From NCBI GenBank assembly GCA_910592005.1, contig CAJVPP010001831.1:1-17653 (forward strand): a stretch of DNA of 17,653 nucleotides, in the 5' to 3' direction. A program made the translations under genes and the position numbers. The first letter of the stretch is position 1. Each line of letters starts with the position of its first letter. A model generated the notes under the pieces. The model did not search any database, had not been told where the DNA came from, and saw nothing but the letters and a program-made list of their open reading frames with translations. Positions 1 through 8,692 of the stretch are shown here, piece by piece. The stretch comes from Funneliformis mosseae (lineage: Eukaryota; Glomeromycota; Glomeromycetes; Glomerales; Glomeraceae).

Positions 1-100
1 GACTCAATTTTATGCATTAGATCACAAGTTATAATCGGCAAAAATTACGCCAATTAGTATAACGAAAATCACGTGGTTCAATACTTTTGACCAGGGAGTG
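1..100. mobile_element. Terminal inverted repeat of a Tc1/mariner-type element (partial, continues off the left edge)
   Basis: Read on the minus strand from position 102, the sequence starts TA-CACTCCCTGGTCAAAAGT, which has the look of a Tc1/mariner terminus: a TA target dinucleotide, then CAC/CAG, then a GGTCAAAAGTATTG-like block. The same CACTC start is seen on the complete element at 8013-10109, but the following bases differ, so it would be a different family. Only one end lies in the window, so neither the target-site duplication nor any transposase can be checked. The element end is placed at 100, with TA at 101-102. Confidence 0.5.
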
Positions 101-102
101 TA

Positions 103-776
103 CATACGTTCATGTGAAAATTATATACTGTCTAAATCCAATATTTGGTTCCAATGGTATAAAATTGGATTGGTCCAATCCAAATAACTTTGAACAAATA
201 TTACTCGAGCCATTTTAGTACGCCAATAAAATAATTTAATTACGTTTAATTACTGGAGATCCATTATGTAATTTTCGTATATTTGTACGTAAAAAAAAAT
301 TATAAAGTAAAATTTTACATAAAAGTTGCATTAATAATAAAATATATATATAGTTTTTCTCCCGTAAAATCTTAAAATATGATACCGATAATTTATTTAT
401 TTATTCAGTTCTAAAAATTATCGAAAAAAAAAAACGCCGGCATTCGCTAATATTTGAAAATTTATCAAATTTAATTATAAACATTTACTTTTTCTTTATA
501 TTTAACACAAATGAATTACTATTTTAAAGTTCTATTTATAATTATCAGATATATTTTATTGAATTCATTGAATTCATGACACAGAAAGACAACAATCTTT
601 AAAATTTAAAACAAAATAAAAACTGTTGAATCCTATTTAAAAAATCAACAAAAATCTAAAAGCGATTTCATGAAATTTCTATAAATTCAGATAATTTTTG
701 CCCTTTTTTAATCTATCTTTTTTTTAAAAGAACAAAAATAAAATAAAAAATAAAAATTCGATATCTCATACTCACA
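103..776. other. AT-rich intergenic region with no gene seen
   Basis: No open frame with coding character is visible. A short perfect inverted repeat (TTGGATTGG, one-base spacer, CCAATCCAA) lies near 163-181. The stretch immediately before the secreted-peptide gene is A-rich (about 722-757), as is common in fungal 5' regions. No convincing TATA element could be fixed. Confidence 0.5.
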
Positions 777-1130
777 ATGTTGTTAACAAAAGCTACTACA
801 TTAATTTGTGCTATTACGTCATCTGTAAACGCTTCTCCTATACAATCTGAAATTGTTGAGAACCCAGGTAATAAACGAGATATTAATGAACACGAAGATA
901 ACAATTGTTCTCATAAATCGATTTCCAAAAAAAAAAATTTAAACTATTTCTTATTTTTCAATCTTGTAGAATTAGAAGTTAGAGGTCCCAGTCGAGGTCG
1001 TGGTCGTGGTCATTGTAAAAATCACTGTAAAGGACGTCGTAAGTGTTTTAATTTTATGTTTTAACGTTAACGTTAATGTAATATTTTATTGAACTAATTT
1101 TATTATTATTATTTAGATGGAAAGAAATAA
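777..1130 (+). CDS. Small secreted Arg/Gly- and Cys-containing peptide, three exons
   Basis: Proposed structure: exon 1 777-867, intron 868-969, exon 2 970-1038, intron 1039-1116, exon 3 1117-1130. The spliced product is 57 residues. Residues 1-20 form a signal peptide (MLLTK, then a hydrophobic ATTLICAITSSV core, cleavage likely after VNA). The mature peptide is short and basic, with GRGRGRG, two cysteines (HCKNHCKGR) and a basic tail ending HGKK. Intron 2 is strongly supported: a GTAAGTG donor, a T-rich ATTTAG acceptor, 78 nt, and a TAA stop 14 nt into the next exon. Intron 1 is weaker (GTAATA donor, pyrimidine-rich TCTTGTAG acceptor). It is 102 nt and free of stops, so its retention also gives an open product of 91 residues that gains an NKR dibasic site and an extra cysteine. 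No family was recognised. Size, signal peptide and basic repeats fit a secreted effector or peptide, but that role is inference. Confidence 0.6.
1061..1076. repeat. Perfect 16-bp palindrome inside intron 2 of the small secreted-peptide gene
   Basis: TTAACGTTAACGTTAA is identical to its reverse complement. A related imperfect copy, TTAACGTAACGTTAA, lies at 1364-1378, downstream of the gene. It could be a protein-binding site or a chance product of TAACG repeats. Confidence 0.6.
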
Positions 1131-2009
1131 ATTCAATATATTTACTTTAAATTACGACTTTTAATCATTTACTCATAATTACAACTTTTAATCATGTACT
1201 CATAATTACAAATTTTTTGTTGGCTCGTTTAATAAAATATTTTGAAATAAATTTACAACTGTCACGTCCTCCTTCTGTATGTTCAAAAGTAATGTTTTGA
1301 ATATGTTGAAGATTAAGTTTTATAATTCATGCTTACTTTAATTGTTCTTACAAAATTGTTGATTTAACGTAACGTTAATAAAGTAATTGAAGATGACCGG
1401 ACTTTTTACAAGAATTCTTTCATATGTAAAGCCTTTTAATTAGTTTATTGTATTTTATTTAGACCGTGATATATGAATTGGAGTTAAAATCGAATTAATA
1501 GATAATCAAATGGAAACTAAATTTTTAGTGGCGCAGAAAGTGTGGCCTGAGGTTACCATCAACTTCATTTCTTCATCTTTGGAAATTAATTAGATTTGAG
1601 AAAAACATAATCTGATTGTTATAAAAAAACTAATCGAAAAACCAACGAAGTATTAAATCCAAATGTGAAAGTATCTACTGCAGGACTGTATATAGTAAAA
1701 AAAAAAAGCCTAAAAGAAAATAATAAAAAAACCTATTCCATCTGAAGTGATCCAACTAGAAAAAGGAACATATAATAATAAACATTTGAATGACTATGGC
1801 CCGATAAAACTAAAAATTAATCGAAAGCACATATCGCATACTTCCGAAACAATCTAGATGGAAAGATGATTCTAATTACTTTATTAATAAAGAGTAATTT
1901 TTTAAAAATAAATCGAAATAAATAATTGCTTGATCGCTGCAGAAGAACCAAAAAGTAATAAAATAATGAAACAATTGGAATTAAATACGCATTTCTTTAT
2001 ACTTCCGAA
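1131..2009. other. Intergenic region with decayed coding-like fragment
   Basis: Mostly AT-rich sequence. One plus-strand stretch, about 1714-1857, reads openly for some 47 codons with coding-like composition (PIPSEVIQLEKGTYNNKHL, then on to a TAG at 1855-1857). It has no start codon and no recognised homology. It is probably a remnant of a displaced gene or transposon. AATAAA motifs at 1126-1131 and near 1229 could serve as polyadenylation signals for the upstream gene. Confidence 0.35.
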
Positions 2010-2345
2010 TTGATCAAACATGATAAAATAAAACTGGAAACCAGATATGTTTTAACAGTAATAGAAGCTTTTAAAAATATTGCTACAAATATAGAATATC
2101 AGTTTTTACTGAAATTATCACAAAATTTACTTGAATGTTTAGAGGGTGACGAATATTACGATGTTACGATTAAAGTTGGAAATGATCCGTATGTAAAAGT
2201 ATTTCGTGCTCATATGATAATTTTATATTATCGTTTTCCGTATTTGCAAAGGATTTTGTCCACCAATGTAAAGAAAAATGATGGAACTTTGGTACATATT
2301 AAATTACCAAATATTTTACCTGAAAGTTTTCAGATAATTGAGTAA
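2010..2345 (+). pseudogene. BTB/POZ-domain protein fragment (5' part only, start codon lost)
   Basis: The translation contains a clear BTB/POZ N-terminal half: a KLSQNLLE helix, DEYYDVTIKVG, VFRAHMIILYYRFPYLQRIL, and HIKLPNILPESFQII. These match the large fungal BTB families that pair this domain with Kelch, TLDc or other C-terminal modules and often act as Cullin-3 substrate adaptors. The frame stops right after FQII (TAA 2343-2345), where the domain should continue. No in-frame ATG precedes the domain: the codon where a start would be expected, at 2091-2093, is ATA. Only a late internal ATG (about 2214) remains. The stop lies about 20 bp before a tandem repeat, suggesting the 3' part was lost by rearrangement. 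It is most likely a dead duplicate, not a functional gene. Confidence 0.75.
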
Positions 2346-2365
2346 TTAAAATTGGGTCCAGTTCA

Positions 2366-2489
2366 TTTCATCAACAAACGTTTTACCGACAATTATTTTA
2401 CCGACAAACACTTCACCGACAGGATCGTTTCACCAACAAATGTTTCACTGACGATTATTTCACCGATACAATCATTTCGCCGACATAAC
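2366..2489. repeat. 15-17 bp tandem repeat, eight units
   Basis: Eight imperfect units of 15, 15, 15, 17, 15, 15, 17 and 15 bp share the consensus TTTCACCGACAAwyr. They vary at the TTTC/TTTT start and at CCGAC, CCAAC or CTGAC in the core. The two 17-bp units carry 2-bp insertions. On the minus strand the 15-bp period would encode an FVGET-like pentapeptide, but the insertions and stops break that frame, so a coding role is unlikely. Confidence 0.85.
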
Positions 2490-2562
2490 CAAATATCAAG
2501 AAAGCAGCACAATAACCATATCTAGCGGCGACGAATTCGCCGCACACCAACCTAATCTAGTT
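2488..2562. repeat. Dispersed GC-hairpin repeat, copy 1
   Basis: This stretch matches 6164-6237 over about 75 bp with about seven substitutions, mostly transitions, and one 1-base indel. It contains the stem GCGGCGA / TCGCCGC (2525-2543) with a 5-nt loop, very GC-rich in an AT-rich background. Both copies end in CCTAATCTAGTT. It directly follows the 15-bp tandem repeat, which copy 2 lacks. Confidence 0.8.
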
Positions 2563-4471
2563 GTAAAATTAATTACAGTGCAGGCTAAGGTTAGGTATGA
2601 TTAACGTCGATCGATAAATCGATTGACCAGTTTCTAAAGCACATTAGTCTATAAGTTTTGAGTAAGAATGAATGAGGAAACTCTCGTCATAACGTTTATC
2701 CCATTTACAGTATCTTTCATATTTGTTTCTAATTATAAAATAAAATTATACGGCTGTTTATGATTATTAAATTTTGGCCGTGCCGTGGAGTATTTAAACT
2801 ATGATCATGATATTACAATAATATATTATTATTTATGATAACTTCTAAATATTGATAAAGCTTTTCTTAATTTATTAAAAAAAAAGAAAGGAATGAAAAA
2901 TTACTTTCCTCATCTTAAATATTATCAAGTTTCTTTTATTTTTCTCTGAACTTGTCGAAAGCCATTTAAATTAAAGCCTACATGTTTTGATCGATAGATC
3001 TTCCCACTCTATATAATTGTCCAAAAAATGATATCGAATGCAAATAATCATGAAATTATTATATTTTCCCTTTATAAAGTTTCGTAATTTCCCTATCTAA
3101 TACTCGAAAGACATAAAGGAGAAAATGATTTGTTAGAATAAGTCATATTATATAACGCTTTACATTGACTATTAATATAATGTAAAATGATTATGAACCT
3201 AATTTCCAAATTTTGTTGCAATATCTTCAAGAATGTATAATTAAGTATCAGGATGAAATTCTAAGAATAGTTTTGTAATATATTTATCGGATTAAAAGCA
3301 CCTATAAAAGAGATCTGCAATAAATAGTTCCCATGTCGAAAGATGTTATAATGAATAAAAACTTTTAGAAGTATGATACAGGTACTGTAGGTGTTAAATT
3401 ATTGATTTCCATTTTTCATTTTTTTATTTAAATTTTTTAAGTTTATTTTTTTTTTTTTATTTTTACTAACTCAAATTGTTAACTTGTTAATAGATTAGAT
3501 TTATTTTTCCAATTTGCTGATTTTCTTACTTTTTTTTTTTTAAAAAAATTTCCTCTTTCGAGTTCATTCGTTTCAGGTTGAATAATAGATTGGTTTTTTT
3601 TTTTTTATAGTTCTCGAGCTATTTTTTAAAATTTATTTTTTTTATTTTTTTTGGTAACGGATTCTGATTGGACCGCTTCGAACTGCTAAAGTTACGAGAG
3701 TCTAGAAATTAGGTTGCTCAGTATATCCTGAGTATTATAATATCTAAGTGAAAAAAATTTTAAGTAAAATGGATCGGCTCGGGTGGGGTTTGAAACATAT
3801 TCGAACTCATTAATATTTACAGAACTGAATTTGATTCGACCCAATTATTGCTTAACTAGAATTCGACTCGACCCTATTATTGTTAACTCGAATTATTAAA
3901 GGTAATATTGTCGAAGGTACTATTATTAAAAATCATTTTAAGTTATATACAGAATCTAACCTTTATTTATATCATTTTACATATAGGCGCAAATTGTATT
4001 GGCTTTAAGAACCATATCTTTGGTTGCTATTTAATTGATTTCGTCAAAAAAAAACTCGTTCTGCTAGTAACTTGTTGTTGCTTTAATAAAATAATTTATT
4101 AATTAATGTTCAGTGATCAATAATATATTTTCTTTAATCTCTAGCCATTATTACTAAATGAGGATGCTCACTTCAGAATTTAATTGGATAAATAAATTAA
4201 ATGATATATATAATTTATCATTAAATACATACCTTACACCAAAGAATATCTTTGATTTCGTGGGGCATTTAAATCTTTTTACCAAAATTATGATTTAAAA
4301 TTACATCATTCTTCATCATCAATATTTTTCAACTTTTAAATCATTTACTGCAGGCGCAAAATCAAAAACAGTTTCTTTAGCATAATGAATAAAGCTTTGC
4401 TTCCATTCCATTAGAGATGTTTAGCGATCCTTAACCTGTCCTTACGATTTAAGAGATTACTAACTCTAGAG
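2563..4471. other. Long AT-rich intergenic stretch with T-rich tracts, no gene seen
   Basis: No supported gene. About 3410-3655 is T-rich on the plus strand, with runs of 8-15 T. Near 3834-3890 an ATTCGACYCGACCC...TTATTG..TTAACT block occurs twice in tandem with small differences. An open plus-strand frame at about 3908-4102 lacks an ATG and a recognisable domain, so it is not called. Confidence 0.4.
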
Positions 4472-4651
4472 ATGTCTAATCACTTGACACCTAAAACCAA
4501 TGGATTAGTTGAACAGTTTAATCAAAGGTTATATGAAACTTTGGCCAAATTTGCGAATGACAAAAAAGACGACTGGGATTTATGTATAACTTCAGCTCTC
4601 TTGCATATAGGACTAAAAGGCGGTATATATAATAAAAAGTTGCATAAATAA
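4472..4651 (+). mobile_element. Gypsy-type retrotransposon integrase remnant
   Basis: The plus-strand frame includes TPKTNGLVEQFNQRLYETL, followed by KKDDWDLCITSALLHIGLK. This corresponds to the C-terminal end of the retroviral-type integrase core, usually written HPQTNGLVERFNRTL...W...L..AYR. The Glu of the V-E-(R/Q)-F-N motif is the third residue of the catalytic DDE triad, with the usual Arg replaced by Gln. Upstream residues expected for the rest of the core are interrupted by stops. No long terminal repeats, reverse transcriptase or primer-binding site were seen. It is a short dead fragment. Confidence 0.6.
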
Positions 4652-6163
4652 TTAATTCGTAAAAGCGAAATGATATTCAAAATTGGCAATTTTAATGGGA
4701 CCGTTAATTTTGGGACCGGTTCAAGGGACCCGATCATAAACCTAAAATTTTAAATTCTGGGATTCCAAGAGGGTTCATTATTATTTATTTCATTGTAGCT
4801 CATTAAAACATTATGATAGTCAATTTTAATAATAAACATTGTAAAAAATAATTCTTTGTAATTTTCTTCGAGACATTTAGGATCGCTTAAACAATTCCTA
4901 GTTTCCATTTTGGTCAAAACTTTTTATTTGTTGACATTTTCACTAACATTAAATAGAAATATTATGCAAAATAGGTAAATGAGAAAAGGAATAGTTCATT
5001 CTGAAATGTTTATTATAAAAGGGAATGATAGTCGAGGGTAAATATCCGAAGACAAGAGTATTTATGGAAATTCATTAAGCCATTATAAGAATTTAAACCG
5101 AGGGGCTGAAACTGTCCTTGCATACATAAAAAGAGAATTTTTATCCTTGGAACAAGTGTAAAAACTCTAATTACATAATGGTTTTAATAAGAAATTTTGA
5201 TTATTTTATTTTTTAGGCTAGATTAATTCATCCCTTTTGGCTAGAATTATCAATTTTCGTTGCTACAGAATAGGTTGTGTTGTTAATGAATTCTTTGATT
5301 TTATTGATATCATTATCTTAAATATTAGTAATCATAATCATTATAATAATCATTATTTTTTAATTTATTTTAAATTTTTTTACATAATTACATAATAAAA
5401 TTTACAAAAAAATTCTTTCTTTATTTATTAATATGATTCTCCTGTCCCAACTTTTTTTTTAAAAATCATATATAAACAACCGTTGTTCCTATCAATATTG
5501 GTATTGATATATAAAAACCTAACCAAATTTATACCTATTCTTAAAATAAATCAACTTAACCTTAAATACACTAACTCGAATTTTACACCATCGGGGTTTC
5601 TTATCCTTCGATAACCTTGACTATGTGATCATCAAGATTTATGCTCGTCGTGTTTTGTTTGTTTCGGGATTATTATATCAATATTTTGGGTATCAGTCTT
5701 ATGGTTGTCAAAATTTTATGGAACCTGTAGATAAAAAGTTATCTACTTGGGTTTCTTTGCTTCTAAAATTGATGAATTTTAATAAAAACTTTTTTATGTA
5801 TTATAAGTTTTCTATGTAAACAGATTTCATTGCATTGAGCTAATCATAATCCGATTTTTCAGTATTCCAAAACAAATTTCCATACTTAATTCCGCAAAAG
5901 AGTACAATGCTGTTTAAATTTTCGCTGATATAAAACAATATTTAAATTTTTAATTTAATATTTGAAAATCATGATAATTTTAACCGAAAAAATACCTAAT
6001 TTGGAAACAAAAAAATTAGCTGAGAAACTTCACTTTCCATAAATATATATATATATATATTTTTTTTGTGATTCATTACAAATATGAGCAACAACAATAT
6101 TTGTACAAATTTGTCTTACATTAATTTCAAACTTATTTATTACTTAATAAAGGATATGTCACA
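4652..6163. other. Intergenic region, no supported gene
   Basis: AT-rich, multiply interrupted frames. A plus-strand open frame at about 5625-5819 starts only with GTG and shows no domain. A simple (AT)n tract lies at 6043-6060. Nothing here could be assigned to a gene or a known element. Confidence 0.4.
6043..6060. repeat. (AT)9 microsatellite
   Basis: Uninterrupted AT dinucleotides followed by a run of T. Confidence 0.9.
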
Positions 6164-6237
6164 ACTAAATATTAAGAAAGCAGTACAATAATCATACCTA
6201 GCGGCGACGAAGTCGCCGCGCACAACCTAATCTAGTT
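6164..6237. repeat. Dispersed GC-hairpin repeat, copy 2
   Basis: Homologous to 2488-2562. Here the stem is perfect: GCGGCGAC (6201-6208), loop GAA, GTCGCCGC (6212-6219). Compared with copy 1, the base pair closing the loop is intact. It lies immediately 5' of the larger dispersed repeat at 6243-6612 and may be its terminal module, although the inverted partner of that repeat at 13232-13600 lacks it. Confidence 0.8.
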
Positions 6238-6242
6238 TATTG

Positions 6243-6612
6243 AATAAAAATGACGCTAAATTTATTTATTAATATCAAAAATCAGTGTTGCCCCAACGTC
6301 GACGCTTTAAACTTTCGCAAATGTCAATAAATTAAACTAAAAAATGCCAATTACTAATATTCTAATTAATTAAAATTATGCTAATAATAAAAATTGAGTA
6401 ATAAAATAATAAGAATTAAAAAATAACGAAGTTACAAATTAAAAAATAATAATGTTAAAACGGCGAAAGCGAAAATATCGCGAAAGGATAAAGAAAAGTT
6501 TTGAAGGTTTATATATGCATGTACAAGAAGGGCGAACGTGGAATGTGTGGGCTGTTTAGGATTTCCAGTCATATTTATAAAAAAAAATTTATTAGGACCG
6601 CCTGGCATCCTA
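6243..6612 (+). repeat. Dispersed repeat, about 370 bp, copy A
   Basis: Aligns in inverted orientation with 13232-13600. Shared landmarks in order: AATAAAAATGACG, GACGCTAAATTTATT, ATCAGTGTTGCC(C/T)CAACGT, ACTTTCGCAA(A)TGTCAATA, ATTAAACTAAA, AATGAAGTTACAA-like, GGCGAAAGCGAAAATATCGCG, TATATATGCA, and TTATTAGG.C.GCC near the end. The copies are diverged, with many substitutions and indels, so the family is old. No coding capacity, terminal inverted repeat or poly(A) tail was identified. Just beyond it (6602-6643) CTGGCATC occurs three times in a short array. An open minus-strand frame within it is judged non-coding. Confidence 0.8.
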
Positions 6613-7115
6613 CCAATCTGGCATCCTGGCATCGTGCCAATCTGTCGAAATGACTAATTGCAATATCGAAATAATCTGTGTTCGTCGTTATCTAATATTT
6701 CAAAAAAAATTATTATTTATTTACGAAGTAGAAAAGAGAGGAAGTTACTGTCGATTGAAAAATTGTAAATAATACCGATTGCCGAACCAAATAATTTTAT
6801 GGCAGGAAAACTTCACCTAGAATAAAAATGATTTGATCAACTGAAAATTTAGAAGAAAATTACAATTATCTTTTAGGCAGTAATATAATAGTTGCACAAT
6901 TCTTTTATGGTGATAAAGTTCCTTTTTTTTAAAAAAAAAAAAAATAAATAAATACATTATTTTTTCATCTTGCGCAATTTTTTTCTTTTTTTCAAACTAC
7001 AAAGCAAATCAACCAAAGTATATTTGATCTTAATTTTTAATGCACGCAATGTTTAACGATAGTATAATTAATTAATCAATTTCGTCCCTAAATAAAAAAA
7101 TAGGAATATTAGCGT
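6613..7115. other. AT-rich intergenic region, no gene seen
   Basis: Contains homopolymer runs (T then A near 6925-6943) and no frame with coding character. Confidence 0.4.
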
Positions 7116-7533
7116 GCGTATTGCACCGGCTCCAAATTGGAATGCTAAAAATTAACTTGACCACTAATAAGATTAGATTTATGCTTATTTATACCCCTTT
7201 GGTTTATAAAAAGTATTCAATTAAAATTTCTTCTTGAGTATTCAACAAATTATATTTACTACTAGAAAACTTCATTCATTACTACATCATATCTTCAAAG
7301 AGTTGTTTTGCTTAGGTACTGATATAACAAATTGCTCTTGCTGTAGTATCAATACCTCCAGCAGCTGTTACCAACGATTGCTTTATCAGATATTAGATCC
7401 CGCACGTATTAATCTCATTTGCAATTTTCTCAGTAATACTATCGGTGTTAGGACCTTAATACGGGAGAATCTTTTACTTTGGAGACGTATTATTGGAATG
7501 CATAAATTTTTTAATAGTCGTAATGCGAAATGA
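7116..7533 (-). pseudogene. Possible cytochrome P450 relic
   Basis: On the minus strand, 7365-7342 reads AAGGIDTT within LVTAAGGIDTTARAICYIS. This fits the helix-I oxygen-activation motif (A/G)Gx(D/E)T(T/S) of cytochromes P450. Further downstream on the same strand, 7136-7116 reads FGAGAIR, resembling a degraded haem-binding FGxGxRxC loop that has lost its Cys. Stops and frame changes separate the two. The spacing (about 70 codons) is roughly half the usual distance, implying deletion as well. The local G+C is higher than in the flanks, as expected for former coding DNA. A plus-strand frame of 99 codons over 7234-7533 is also open but has no ATG or recognisable domain. Two short motif matches are limited evidence; an unrelated origin is possible. 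Confidence 0.35.
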
Positions 7534-8012
7534 TATCAGTAATAAATCTAAGCAAACAAATGTTATAAATCTAATTCAATACTATCATTTCCACCAAGTC
7601 TCATCTATTAAACTTTCACTTCTTCAAATATTCCTTCTGTCCATGATATAGCTCGCCTAACGAATTTTGATGACATAATAGCTCGTTTAAAATTTACGTA
7701 ATATATCTATGTATCATGATATCTATTATATAATGAAAATATTCCATTTGACATACTATTAAATTGGTTTAATCCATCCATCATTTAGTGGTATACGTAA
7801 AATGAAATTACATTTTTGTAAAAAATTTTCCAATCAATCTGATCTGCCTAATCCGATATCCAATATAGAAATTCTAAATTTGTCATTTTTTTTTTAACAT
7901 TTCGGAGAATGCAGAATTTTTTCCGGGATGTTGATATAGATTCCCTATAAACAGTAATGAAATTGGACCACGGAATCGGGTTAAGATGATATACTTGAAG
8001 AAATAGATGGTA
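7534..8012. other. Intergenic region with a short coding-like fragment
   Basis: AT-rich. Around 7619-7701 the plus strand reads SSNIPSVHDIARLTNFDD and on to a TAA, with a stop shortly upstream. This is too short to identify and could be a stranded exon. The right end (TA at 8011-8012) is the insertion target of the Tc1-like element. Confidence 0.35.
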
Positions 8013-8271
8013 CACTCAACTAGCAAAAATGACCGACCAACAATAATTTTGCGATTAAATACCTAATTTTGAAATAAGTATATTTCGATAATTTACATAT
8101 TTATTTCATATAAATTTTATATTATTAGATAGGTAAGAACTTACATTTTAATATTATAACATTATTTCCATTCGATTTTATAATTCAACCATTTTTTCTT
8201 AGTAGCTAAATAAATTCAAAATTTTTTCGTTTTACTGTCGCTAATAGTAAACTCTTCGCATTCAATGGGTA

Positions 8272-8556
8272 TTAATTATAAATATATACTATCTTATACA
8301 GATTTGTAGCCCGAGATTAAGTCTAAAACCTTACTTATGTTGAAATTTAACGAAATTTAATGAAAATTGGAACTTTACTTAGAAGTTACTATTAATATTT
8401 AAATTTTATATATAAATCTAATTTATTCAATAAATATTAATTATAAATATAAATTATTTTACAATAATTTGTAGCTCATATCATAATCTAGAACTTTACT
8501 TATTACAATATTTTATAGTTATTATTAAAAATAAGAACTTTACTTAGACATGACTT
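8272..8556. repeat. Diverged direct duplication in the left arm of the Tc1-like element
   Basis: A block beginning TTAATTATAAATATA and containing TTTGTAGC(C/T)C, TCTA(A/G)AAC(C/T)TTACTTAT and GAACTTTACTTAGA occurs at about 8272-8395 and again at about 8438-8556. The copies differ by many substitutions and short indels. The duplication partly explains the unusual length of this arm. Confidence 0.6.
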
Positions 8557-8692
8557 TTAATTACTAGTTTCAGAAATTCATATGACGATCATCATTCGAT
8601 ACACATTTTTAATTTACAATTTCTCAAAAACTCGCTTATCTTTTCAAAGGAATTTTTTAAGAAGTTATAAAGTATAATTTTATTGTATATAT

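Noticed and set aside
713..904. Minus-strand open frame of 63 codons
   Set aside because: Antisense shadow of the secreted-peptide gene, with no domain or promoter signals.
2366..2489. CRISPR-like array
   Set aside because: Units abut without spacers and drift in sequence; the genome is eukaryotic.
3908..4102. Plus-strand open frame of 64 codons
   Set aside because: No ATG start and no recognisable domain; AT-rich composition makes such frames common.
5625..5819. Plus-strand open frame of 64 codons
   Set aside because: Starts only at GTG, with no domain and no splice or promoter support.
6432..6632. Minus-strand open frame of 66 codons
   Set aside because: Lies within the dispersed repeat; the inverted copy at 13232-13600 does not preserve the frame.
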